Assembly: GCF_031082295.1 (NCBI RefSeq)
Contig: NZ_JAVHLD010000013.1
Coordinates: 22,629 to 86,628 of the forward strand
Direction: 5' to 3'
DNA: 64,000 bases
DNA from: Humidesulfovibrio sp.
Lineage (GTDB): Bacteria; Desulfobacterota; Desulfovibrionia; Desulfovibrionales; Desulfovibrionaceae
The translations under genes were made by a program, and so were the position numbers. Below the pieces are notes generated by a model that saw only the letters and a program-made list of their open reading frames with translations, made no database searches and was not told the DNA's origin. Positions 56,875 through 64,000 of this stretch are shown piece after piece (within the stretch, counting starts at the first letter, position 1; every line of letters starts with the position of its first letter).

Positions 56875-56937
56875 CTCACGATGTCCGGTCACTTGATTTC
56901 ACACCCTTCCACAAAGCAACTCAATAAGACATACCAT

Positions 56938-56969
56938 AAAAAAGCCCCGGCGAAATCATTCGCCAGGGC
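56938..56969 (-). terminator. Rho-independent terminator after ftsK
   Basis: On the minus strand GCCCTGGCGAA, loop TGAT, TTCGCCGGGGC then TTTTTT (plus-strand arms 56944-56954 and 56959-56969, A-run 56938-56943). It ends the aroQ-efp-ftsK transcript 35 bases after the expected ftsK stop at 57004. It marks the first host sequence right of the prophage. Confidence 0.88.
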
Positions 56970-57003
56970 CTGTTGCCGTTCTAAGGCCGAGCGGCACTGC
57001 GAC

Positions 57004-59351
57004 TCACTCGCGGCCGCGCATGACAACCCTGGGCTTGCTGCCGTCAGCGGCGCCAAGAAGACCGTCCGCCTCCATCTGCTCGATGTACCGCGCGGCACGA
57101 TTGAAACCGATGCGGAAACGGCGCTGAATGAGCGAAATGGACGCCCTGCCCTGGCTGGTGACGAACTCGACGGCTTCGGCATACATGGGGTCATCGGCTG
57201 TGCCGGACTCCCCCCCCCCTGGCCTCCGCCAGCGCCACCGACGTCGCCGTCCTTGCGCCACTCGGAAAAGTCCAGGTCGAACTGCTGGGGCTGGCGAGCC
57301 TTCCAATGGGCAACAATGGCCTCGATCTCGGCCTCATCCACATAGGCTCCGTGCAGGCGCCGGAGCTTGGCCCCGCCGGACTTGTAGAGCATGTCCCCCT
57401 TGCCCAACAGTCGCTCCGCGCCGACCGTGTCCAGGATGGTGCGCGAGTCGTGGCGGCTCGTTACCTGAAAGGAAATGCGCGTGGGGAAGTTGGCCTTGAT
57501 GAGCCCCGTCACCACATCGACGCTGGGACGCTGCGTGGCAAGGATCATGTGTATGCCCGCGGCCCGGGCAAGCTGTGCCAGGCGGACGATGCACGTTTCC
57601 ACGTCCTTGGCGGAGGTCATCATCAGGTCGGCAAGCTCGTCGATGACGATGACGAGATACGGCAGGGGCGCAAGGTCGGCGAATTCCTCCGGACGCTTGT
57701 CGCCCATCTCGGCCAGCTTCTGGTTGTACCCCTCGATGTTGCGCACTCCGAGGCGCTGCAAGATCTCGTAGCGCGAGTCCATCTCGCACATGGCCCATTC
57801 CAAGGCGCTTTTGGCAAGCGCCATGTCGGTCACCACGGGGTGCACCAAGTGCGGCAGGTCGGAGTAGATGGCAAGCTCAATGCGCTTGGGGTCGATCAGG
57901 AGCAGTTTGACCTGTTCGGGTGTGGCCTTGAACAGAATGCTCACCAGGAAACCGTTCAGGCACACACTCTTGCCCGCGCCGGTGGCTCCCGCAACAAGGA
58001 GGTGGGGCATGGTGGCCAGGTCGGCGATCTGCGGCGCGCCCTGGATGTCCTTGCCAAGCGCCAGGGCCAAGGGCGAGCGGGCCATGGCGAACACCGGCGA
58101 TTCGATGATCTCGCGCAGCGACACGGTCTGTCGTTTCTCGTTGGGAATCTCCACGCCGATGGAGTCCTTGCCGGGAATGGGGGCTTCGATGCGCACGGCC
58201 AAGGCCTTGAGAGAAAGCGCGATGTCGTCGTTCCGCGCCGCAATGGTGCTGATCTTGACGCCGGGTGCGGGCTTGAACTCGAACATGGTGACCACAGGCC
58301 CGGGCAGCACCTGTTGGATCTCACCCTGAATGTTGAAATCGGCCAGGCAGGCGGTGAGCTGGCGAGCCTTGGCCTGCAGGGTTTTCGGATCCGCGTTGGC
58401 CTGCTGCAGCGGCGCCTCGCGCAGGAGCTCAGAACTCGGCAAATCGGCGCGGGCAGGAGGACTCGCCGTGGCTGGCGCCTTCTTCTTGGCGCCTGGCGTC
58501 TCAAAAGGCTTGAGCACCAGGTTGTCGCCCGTCAGATCCGGCTCGACGTAGGGCTCGGCCTCGGCCTTGCGTGAGGTCTGTGCAGCCCCGGCCGGTGTCT
58601 CGGTCTTGTCTGGCTTGCCCTGTTTGCCGGGTTTGTCGGCCTTCGTGGTACCGCCCTGGCTTTCATTGAGGGTCCGTCTGCGCAGCATGCGCTCGCGATA
58701 CTTGCACCACTGGTCATAACAGAACGATTTGACGCGCTTGAAGACCGTCGCCCAGCTCACCTGGAAGCCGACCTGAACCGAGGCGGCCGTGAGGAAAATC
58801 CAGAACAAAACCGAGCCCCAGGGGCTCAGCAGGTCGAGGGATGTCCCGGCAAGATACTTGCCGAGGAGGCCGCCGGCTGTCAGCGATGGCTTGATGTTGG
58901 AGACGGGCTTGACCCAGGGGCTCGTAACCCAGGCCATGACGCACAGGACAACCGTTCCGACGCCAACCCAGCGGTGCCAGGGCAGGCTCAGCCGGTCGGA
59001 AAAATGGGACAGGCCCATGTAGGCGAGCAGGAGCGGCCAGGCAATTGCCCCGATGCCGAATATCTCCACGAGGAAACCGGCTATGTAGGACCCCACCGTC
59101 CCGGCCATGTTGCTGGTCTTCCAGGTGGCGGTGACGGCCTGGTTGAAGGTCGGGTCGTCCGGATGGAAGGAAAAGACGCACAGAAACAGGAACGAGGCGA
59201 TGAAGAGATACGCCAGGCCCTTGATCTCCATGCGAAATTTAATGCTGTCCGTGACCCTACCCTCCACTGTCGCGGCCTTGCGGCGAGGCTTTGCGACGGT
59301 CTGCGATGCGCCCGGCCCGGAGAAATTGCGCCCCGGACCGGGAGCCTTCAC
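57004..59351 (-). CDS. ftsK: DNA translocase FtsK, with an apparent frameshift at a G10 tract before the gamma domain
   Basis: N-terminal part with four or five membrane spans (about 45-200: GLAYLFIASFLFLCVFSF, YIAGFLVEIFGIGAIAWPLLLAYMGL), a linker, then the RecA-like motor with Walker A GATGAGKS and Walker B YLVIVIDELADL. The frame continues to GGAGGGQGGGSPAQ, meets ten G (57210-57219) and goes out of frame. In the adjacent frame the gamma domain is intact (DPMYAEAVEFVTSQGRASISLIQRRFRIGFNRAARYIEQMEADGLLG), stopping at 57004. One base more, or two fewer, in the tract would join them. GTG start at 59351. FtsK segregates chromosome ends at division. Confidence 0.9.
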
Positions 59352-59354
59352 CGA

Positions 59355-59918
59355 CTATTCCCGGTCGCGGCTGATGTAGGCGCCGGTGCGGGTGTCGACC
59401 TTGATGCGCTCGCCCTGGGCGATGAACAGCGGCACGTTGACCATGATGCCGGTCTCCATCTTGGCGGGCTTGTTGGCGTTGGTCACGCGGTCACCCTGCA
59501 CGCCGGGCTCGGTCTCGATGACCTCGAGCACCACGGACGCGGGCAGATCCATGTCGAAAAGCTCGCCGTTGTACAGCAGGACCTTCACGGTCTCGCCTTC
59601 CTTGACGTAGCCGCCCTTCTCGCCCACCTGAGTGGCCGGGATGTGCTTCTGCTCATAAGACTCCATGTCCATGAACACGAAGTCGTCGCCCTCTTTGTAA
59701 AGGTACTGCATGTCCTGCATGGCGATGTCGGGCTTGTCCACCTTCTCGCCGGAGCGGAAGGTCTGGTCAACCACACGACCGTTCAGGATGTGCTTGAGCT
59801 TGGTGCGCACGAAGGCGCCGCCCTTGCCGGGCTTAACATGCTGGAACTCAACGATTTCGTAAGGCTTGCCGTCCATCTCGATCTTGAGACCGCGACGGAA
59901 ATCAGACGTGGAATACAT
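59355..59918 (-). CDS. efp: Translation elongation factor P
   Basis: 187 residues, three beta-barrel domains. [43 protein letters not shown] is the KOW-like N-terminal domain with the modifiable residue Lys32 at the loop tip in PGKGG. C-terminal [43 protein letters not shown] is the usual OB domain. It relieves ribosome stalling at polyproline, which is notable given the proline repeats in CheA of this genome. The ftsK start follows four bases after its stop. Confidence 0.97.
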   Translation of the reverse strand: MYSTSDFRRGLKIEMDGKPYEIVEFQHVKPGKGGAFVRTKLKHILNGRVVDQTFRSGEKVDKPDIAMQDMQYLYKEGDDFVFMDMESYEQKHIPATQVGEKGGYVKEGETVKVLLYNGELFDMDLPASVVLEVIETEPGVQGDRVTNANKPAKMETGIMVNVPLFIAQGERIKVDTRTGAYISRDRE

Positions 59919-59963
59919 TCAACCTCCGGGCATAAGCGGCGGGCAACCCTTTGCCACGCCTAA

Positions 59964-60437
59964 TTATTTTTTGTCCTCAACTTTTGCGGCGTGCCGTTCC
60001 AGCGCAAGGACGGCCAACGCATACCCGAGAATGCCGAAACCGGCAACAACTCCAATGCAGGATTTCCCCATGAGGCTTTTCTGGCGCAGGGGCTCGTCCG
60101 TGCGGGCAAATATGTTCGAGAGATGCACCTCGACGCACGGCACGCCAATCCACGCCAGGCAATCCGCAATGGCAAGGCTGGTGTGCGTCAACGCCCCGGC
60201 GTTGAAAGCCACGCCGTCCAGGCCCTCGCTCCGGGCCTTCTCCAGACGGTCGATGAGGTTGCCCTCAAAGTTCGACTGATGAAAAAGCAGCTCGATGCCC
60301 TCGGCCTCCGCCCCCATGATCTCCTTCAGCATGCCGGGCAGGCTGTCCAGGCCTTGGGAGCCGTAGATCTCCGGCTGACGTGCGCCGATGTGGCCAAGGT
60401 TGGGACCGTTCAGGACAAGATATTTGCGAGTCTTCAT
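59964..60437 (-). CDS. aroQ: 3-dehydroquinate dehydratase, type II
   Basis: 157 residues. Third step of the shikimate pathway. LVLNGPNLGHIGARQPEIYG carries catalytic Arg20 and Tyr25 on the lid loop; HQSNFEGNLIDRLEKA, FNAGALTHTSLAIADCLA and VEVHLSNIFARTDEPLRQKS (with the catalytic His) complete the family motifs. The common NLNLLG is NLGHIG here. First gene of aroQ-efp-ftsK; divergent from engB. Confidence 0.93.
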   Translation of the reverse strand: MKTRKYLVLNGPNLGHIGARQPEIYGSQGLDSLPGMLKEIMGAEAEGIELLFHQSNFEGNLIDRLEKARSEGLDGVAFNAGALTHTSLAIADCLAWIGVPCVEVHLSNIFARTDEPLRQKSLMGKSCIGVVAGFGILGYALAVLALERHAAKVEDKK

Positions 60438-60537
60438 GGCTGCCGCCTGGGGTTAGGGGGTGCATGCACGCTTGACGCCGAAGCAAAAAGCCACCATCTA
60501 CAGCGCACCGGGAACAACTCCCGGCAACCGGGGTATT

Positions 60538-61137
60538 ATGAATCGAACTTTCGACTTAGTCAAAACCGCGTACGAACTGTCCCAACTGCTGCCGACCGAA
60601 GAGCCGCAAGTGGCCATGGCCGGTCGCTCCAACGTGGGCAAATCCTCGCTCATCAACTGCCTTGCCCAGCGCAAGGGCCTGGCCAAGACAAGCTCCACGC
60701 CCGGCAAGACGCAGAGCGTCAACTTCTTCAAGATCGAGCCAGGCGGCTACACGCTTGTGGATCTGCCCGGCTACGGCTACGCGCGCCGCTCCCAGACCGA
60801 GCGCGCCAAATGGGGCAAGCTCATCGAGCACTTCCTGACCAAAAGCCCCGGCCTCAAGGCCGTTGCGGTGCTCATCGACGTGCGTGTGCCGCCGCAGAAA
60901 AGCGATCTCGAGCTTGTTGGCTGGCTGCGGCACGCGAACATCCGCATACTGCCCGTGCTGACCAAGTGTGACAAGGTGAATCAACGCGAGGCATCGGCCC
61001 GGCAGCGCGAATGGCGTGATCTTCTCGGCGGCATGGCGACGCCCATCTGCTTCTCCAGCGTCACCGGCCAGGGACGAGACGCCCTGTGGAACGCTCTGGA
61101 CTCCCTCGCGGCGCCCCCTGCCGAACCGGCGGAATAA
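60538..61137 (+). CDS. engB: Ribosome biogenesis GTP-binding protein EngB (YihA/YsxC)
   Basis: 199 residues. G1 AGRSNVGKSSLIN, G2 region TSSTPGKTQSVNFF, G3 DLPGYGYA, G4 LTKCDKV, G5 SSVTGQG. Assists large-subunit assembly. ATG at 60538, with GGGG a few bases before; a perfect six-bp hairpin CCGGGA/TCCCGG (60508-60524) lies just upstream in the leader. Converges on lptG with five bases between stop codons. Confidence 0.93.
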   Translation: MNRTFDLVKTAYELSQLLPTEEPQVAMAGRSNVGKSSLINCLAQRKGLAKTSSTPGKTQSVNFFKIEPGGYTLVDLPGYGYARRSQTERAKWGKLIEHFLTKSPGLKAVAVLIDVRVPPQKSDLELVGWLRHANIRILPVLTKCDKVNQREASARQREWRDLLGGMATPICFSSVTGQGRDALWNALDSLAAPPAEPAE

Positions 61138-61142
61138 TCGCC

Positions 61143-62300
61143 CTACCCCTGCTCCTCGCGAGAAAAGATCAGCTGCATCCTCACGCGAAGACGATGCGCC
61201 CGAATGCCCAGCCAGGGGATGGAAACCCAAGCCAGGCGGGCCAAAGCCGCTGCGCTGAAAACCCCGTTGGCGAGCCATGCACCGAGAATGGCTGGCATGA
61301 GGCCCTTCTGCCCGGTGGTTATCCCCAAAACATAGAGTCCGTAATAGCCGAACACGACCAAGAGGCTCAGCAGAAGGTTCACGTACATGTTTTCGAAAAG
61401 GGTCGACAAGGCCAAGGCCAACAACGCCATGGTCAGCATGGAAAAGGCGTAGGACCACTTCCCATGCCATGCCGTGCGCAGACGCTCGACGTTTGACCCC
61501 GACTCGCGCAATTCGTCAATGACTTGGCCCAGTCGCAACAGCGGCAGGTCGGCCTTGTCGCCGCTGTCCATGGCAAGGAAGCCGCGCATGTCTTGGCGCA
61601 CCGGGATGAAGTGCGACAAGAGCTTCATGGAATCGAAATTGCCTGTCTCAATCTCCCAGACATCCAGCAAGCCCCAGCCGTGCTCATCCACAAGCCCTTT
61701 CTTGGCAGTCATGATGCGCGAAAGGCGATTGGTGTCGCGGTCAAACTCGTACACGGTAACGTCGTTGACGCGGCTCTGAGTGGGCTGCGCCTCGCCCGCG
61801 TGGACGATATAAGGCCCTTCGCGAAACCAGAGGTTCTTCAAGACCCGCTTGTCGAGCTGACGCTTGCGGACCTCCTCGCGCCAGATGCGGTTGGCCTCCT
61901 GCTCGCCATAGGAGGCGAGGAACTGGGAGAACACCAACTGGCCGACGCTCCATATGAGCGCATACACAATAAAAAAGCGTAAAAACCAGCGAATGGACAC
62001 GCCACCGGCGCGCAGTGCCATCATCTCGCGGCTACGCACCATGAGTCCAAGCTGAATAATGACCGCCAAGAGAAATACGGCCGGCAAAATCTGGGAAAAG
62101 ATCAGCGGCATCTTCACTGCGAAATATGTCAGTATCTGGCGTACGCCTAAGCCGGCATCGATAAAATGCTCCAGGCGGTCAGATAGGTCGGTGAGGAGAT
62201 AGATAAATGTGCCCGCTCCCAGGCAAGTGGCCATGAGAAACAAGTTTTGGCGCACGACGTATGCCCCGAGCGCGCTGAGTCGGAAGCTCGAAAAACTCAC
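61143..62300 (-). CDS. lptG: LPS export permease LptG
   Basis: 385 residues, six membrane segments in a 3+3 arrangement around a periplasmic jellyroll domain (about 125-255). SREMMALRAGGVSIRWFLRFF is the coupling-helix motif of LptF/LptG. GTG start at 62300 overlaps the lptF TGA as GTGA and has AAAGGAG seven bases before. With LptF and the LptB ATPase it extracts LPS from the inner membrane. Confidence 0.87.
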   Translation of the reverse strand: MSFSSFRLSALGAYVVRQNLFLMATCLGAGTFIYLLTDLSDRLEHFIDAGLGVRQILTYFAVKMPLIFSQILPAVFLLAVIIQLGLMVRSREMMALRAGGVSIRWFLRFFIVYALIWSVGQLVFSQFLASYGEQEANRIWREEVRKRQLDKRVLKNLWFREGPYIVHAGEAQPTQSRVNDVTVYEFDRDTNRLSRIMTAKKGLVDEHGWGLLDVWEIETGNFDSMKLLSHFIPVRQDMRGFLAMDSGDKADLPLLRLGQVIDELRESGSNVERLRTAWHGKWSYAFSMLTMALLALALSTLFENMYVNLLLSLLVVFGYYGLYVLGITTGQKGLMPAILGAWLANGVFSAAALARLAWVSIPWLGIRAHRLRVRMQLIFSREEQG

Positions 62301-63460
62301 GCGACGCTCCTTTGGCGCAACTTCTGGAGCAGCCAAAGCACGCCGGTGGGCATGCGCTCGCGCACGGCCTGGCGCAAGAAGATCAGCCCGACGCCCAGGA
62401 AAAGAAGATTGGGAATCCAGACCCCGACAAAGGGCGGCACAATCCGCGACTCACCCAAACTTTCAGCCACGGAGAGAAGTGAATAGTAGACCAAAAAAAC
62501 CCCGAGGGCCAAGACAATCCCAAACTGTTGCTTGAAGGCATGGAACACGCAGGCCACGGGAACGGAAAAGAGTCCAAGGATCAGGCAGGCGAGTGGCAGG
62601 GCAAGCCGCTTCTGGATCTCAACCTTGACCTTGAGTTGGCGAGTCTGGTCAAATTCTTTCATCAGCTCAGGGTCGGAGTCATACTCAAGAAGCCTCGCGA
62701 AAGAGAGCTCCTTTGGCGAAGTGCTTTCGAAGCCGAGTTTGCGCAGCATTTTCCCTAACGGCAACCGAACGGAATATGTACCAAAGTGTAGAATATCCAA
62801 GGTCTCGCCCACGCGTCGGAAAATACGGCCGTTTTTAAAGAGAACCTTGATCTGCTCGTTCTCGGCATCTGTGATGACTGATCCTTCCGGCGCAATGACA
62901 GTAGTTGTGAAGGCTTTGTTCGTTTTGTCCTGTACGAATACGAACTTAATATCACCAGTTTCCAGGTTGACCTTCTGTGCATAAATGGTGAGGCCTGGAA
63001 ATTCTTGGTTAAATACGCCGGACTGCAAAGAGAGCTTTGTCTTGGTTCTGGCAAATTCTATCAGTGAATTCTTGAACTGCTGCATGCCCCAAGACACGCC
63101 GAAAAGGCCGATATACAGGCTGAAGAGCGAACACATGCCGCCGAAGACAAGAGGCGCGAACAAGAGTTGATAGAGACTCACACCGCTGGCCTTCAGCGCC
63201 GTAAGCTCACGATCGGCGCTCATGCGGAGGAACGTCAAAAATATGCTGAGCATGCAGGCGATTGGTGTCAACAAAAGCAAAAATACCGGGCTTAAATAAA
63301 AGAACAATTTCAGGATATCAAAAACGCCAAGGTCTTGTGACAGCAACATTTCCCGCAATTGCAGCAGCCGCCCGACCAGGATAAGACCCAGCAGGCAGGA
63401 GCCAATGAGCACGAACAGCGAGAACTGCTCCTTGAATATTTGACGGTGAACGATCTTCAA
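62297..63460 (-). CDS. lptF: LPS export permease LptF
   Basis: 387 residues, TTG start at 63460 just after the stop of a small gene. Same 3+3 membrane topology and a periplasmic beta domain (about 130-255). ADRELTALKASGVSLYQLLFAPL is the coupling-helix motif; FARLLEYDSDPELMKEFDQTRQLKVKVEIQKRLALPLACLILGL is the typical C-terminal half. Paired and translationally coupled with lptG. Confidence 0.88.
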   Translation of the reverse strand: MKIVHRQIFKEQFSLFVLIGSCLLGLILVGRLLQLREMLLSQDLGVFDILKLFFYLSPVFLLLLTPIACMLSIFLTFLRMSADRELTALKASGVSLYQLLFAPLVFGGMCSLFSLYIGLFGVSWGMQQFKNSLIEFARTKTKLSLQSGVFNQEFPGLTIYAQKVNLETGDIKFVFVQDKTNKAFTTTVIAPEGSVITDAENEQIKVLFKNGRIFRRVGETLDILHFGTYSVRLPLGKMLRKLGFESTSPKELSFARLLEYDSDPELMKEFDQTRQLKVKVEIQKRLALPLACLILGLFSVPVACVFHAFKQQFGIVLALGVFLVYYSLLSVAESLGESRIVPPFVGVWIPNLLFLGVGLIFLRQAVRERMPTGVLWLLQKLRQRSVA

Positions 63461-63465
63461 TGATG

Positions 63466-63657
63466 TTACTCGACTGTGGCATCGCCCTTAAAGAAGCGCT
63501 CAAGGAATTCCTCTTCAAGAGGACCGAGGTTGAAGCGCATGGCAGCTTCCTCGATGGCTTTCTTCCGCGCGGCAGGGCTGTCCAACGGAATGTTTTGCTC
63601 GCAGATCCAGTCTATGGCGCGCTTTGTCAGCTCGCACTGAGGTATCACGGTTGTCAT
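63466..63657 (-). CDS. Small conserved-looking protein before lptF
   Basis: 63 residues, MTTVIPQCELTKRAIDWICEQ at the start, then helical SPAARKKAIEEAAMRFNLGPLEEEFLERFF. AGGAGAT seven bases before the ATG at 63657. No family recognised. Six bases separate its stop from the lptF start, so the three genes probably form one operon. Confidence 0.65.
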   Translation of the reverse strand: MTTVIPQCELTKRAIDWICEQNIPLDSPAARKKAIEEAAMRFNLGPLEEEFLERFFKGDATVE

Positions 63658-63793
63658 AATATCTCCTCTTTTTGCCATTGCTTGCCAATGACTTGCAAAA
63701 GATACACCAGCCTTGTCCGTCTGGCAACGCGAAGGATTTTGCACCAGCAAAAAGAAGATTTCGATTCAACGCACATTGCCCCCTGTTACCCCC

Positions 63794-63822
63794 TTGCAAA
63801 CCGTTTAGAGAATGGCTATAAG
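63794..63822 (+). promoter_or_regulatory. Sigma-70-type promoter of tRNA-Met
   Basis: TTGCAA (63794-63799), spacer of 17, TATAAG (63817-63822). A start near 63829 would leave a short 5' leader before the tRNA at 63846. Confidence 0.8.
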
Positions 63823-63845
63823 GCGCTTCCCGTTGAGGGAAATGT

Positions 63846-63922
63846 GGCGAGGTAGCTCAGTCGGTCAGAGCATGCGGCTCATATCCGCAGTGTCGGGGGT
63901 TCAATTCCCTCCCTCGCTACCA
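63846..63922 (+). tRNA. tRNA-Met (anticodon CAT), elongator type
   Basis: 77 bases with encoded CCA. Acceptor GGCGAGG/CCTCGCT (the first pair is G-T), D arm GCTCAGTCGGTCAGAGC, anticodon arm TGCGG-CTCATAT-CCGCA with CAT, T arm with GGTTCAATTCC. It lacks the C1-A72 mismatch of the initiator. tRNA-Ile(CAT) with lysidine cannot be excluded by sequence inspection, but is less likely. Confidence 0.92.
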
Positions 63923-63935
63923 CATGACAAAAATG

Positions 63936-63964
63936 CCGCGCCTTCGGGCGCGGTTTTGTTTTTG
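63936..63964 (+). terminator. Rho-independent terminator after tRNA-Met
   Basis: CCGCGCC (63936-63942), TTCG tetraloop, GGCGCGG (63947-63953), then TTTTGTTTTTGG. A perfect seven-bp stem. Confidence 0.95.
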
Positions 63965-64000
63965 GTCCTTGCCTTCCTGGGGCAAAGGCTTATCTTTCAG

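Noticed and set aside
56889..57003. FtsK ending at 56889 as one continuous 820-residue frame
   Set aside because: Beyond the G10 tract that frame encodes no gamma domain and runs into the terminator region; the adjacent frame holds the conserved domain and a stop at 57004.
1..64000. CRISPR array or cas genes
   Set aside because: No regularly spaced direct repeats with unique spacers; the only short-period arrays are the CheA linker and the iterons.

Overview
The window is a bacterial chromosome segment interrupted by one complete-looking prophage. The host genes (HDOD and DprA genes, a long chemotaxis operon with a ParA-like ATPase and a HEAT-repeat protein, ftsK-efp-aroQ, engB, lptFG) and the high GC content suggest a Desulfovibrio-like member of the Desulfobacterota. 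That taxonomic call is an inference from gene content and protein style; no rRNA is present.

Left host block (1-13.97 kb). A leftward cluster holds dprA, a small conserved protein, an HDOD protein and a response regulator that runs off the left edge. Next come a lipoprotein gene of YbgF/CpoB type and a rightward membrane-protein gene. A leftward chemotaxis operon then reads cheB, HEAT, cheR, parA-like, cheW, cheY, cheA, several genes overlapping by a few bases, and it ends at a terminator near 4.7 kb. A tRNA-Pro(CGG) gene closes the block.

Prophage (13919-56874, about 43 kb). It is inserted in tRNA-Pro and bounded by perfect 91-bp direct repeats that contain the tRNA 3' part and its terminator. 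Most of it is one leftward genome: replication genes (48.3-49.2 kb, with an iteron array inside the initiator gene), nuclease and zinc proteins, a cytosine-5 methyltransferase, lysis genes (holin, transglycosylase endolysin, Rz with an embedded Rz1), terminases, portal, scaffold, capsid, cement protein, tail tube proteins, T7-like internal virion proteins including one of 2858 residues with an HESGH motif, and tail fibre genes. It is a short-tailed (podovirus-type) phage. The immunity region (49.2-51.1 kb) has a Cro-like gene facing a LexA/S24-type repressor, with two small membrane or lipoprotein genes behind the repressor. Two near-identical 52-bp promoter-operator units, in opposite orientation, flank this cassette like lambda PR and PL. 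The rightward arm (51.1-56.8 kb) has a structured 540-bp leader, small membrane proteins, a Gp37-like and an ASCH-like protein, an excisionase-like gene and a tyrosine integrase. Candidate arm-type integrase sites lie just inside both att sites.

Right host block (56.9-64.0 kb). Leftward aroQ, efp and ftsK (ftsK with an apparent frameshift at a run of ten G), rightward engB, leftward lptF-lptG behind a small conserved gene, and a rightward tRNA-Met with clear promoter and terminator.
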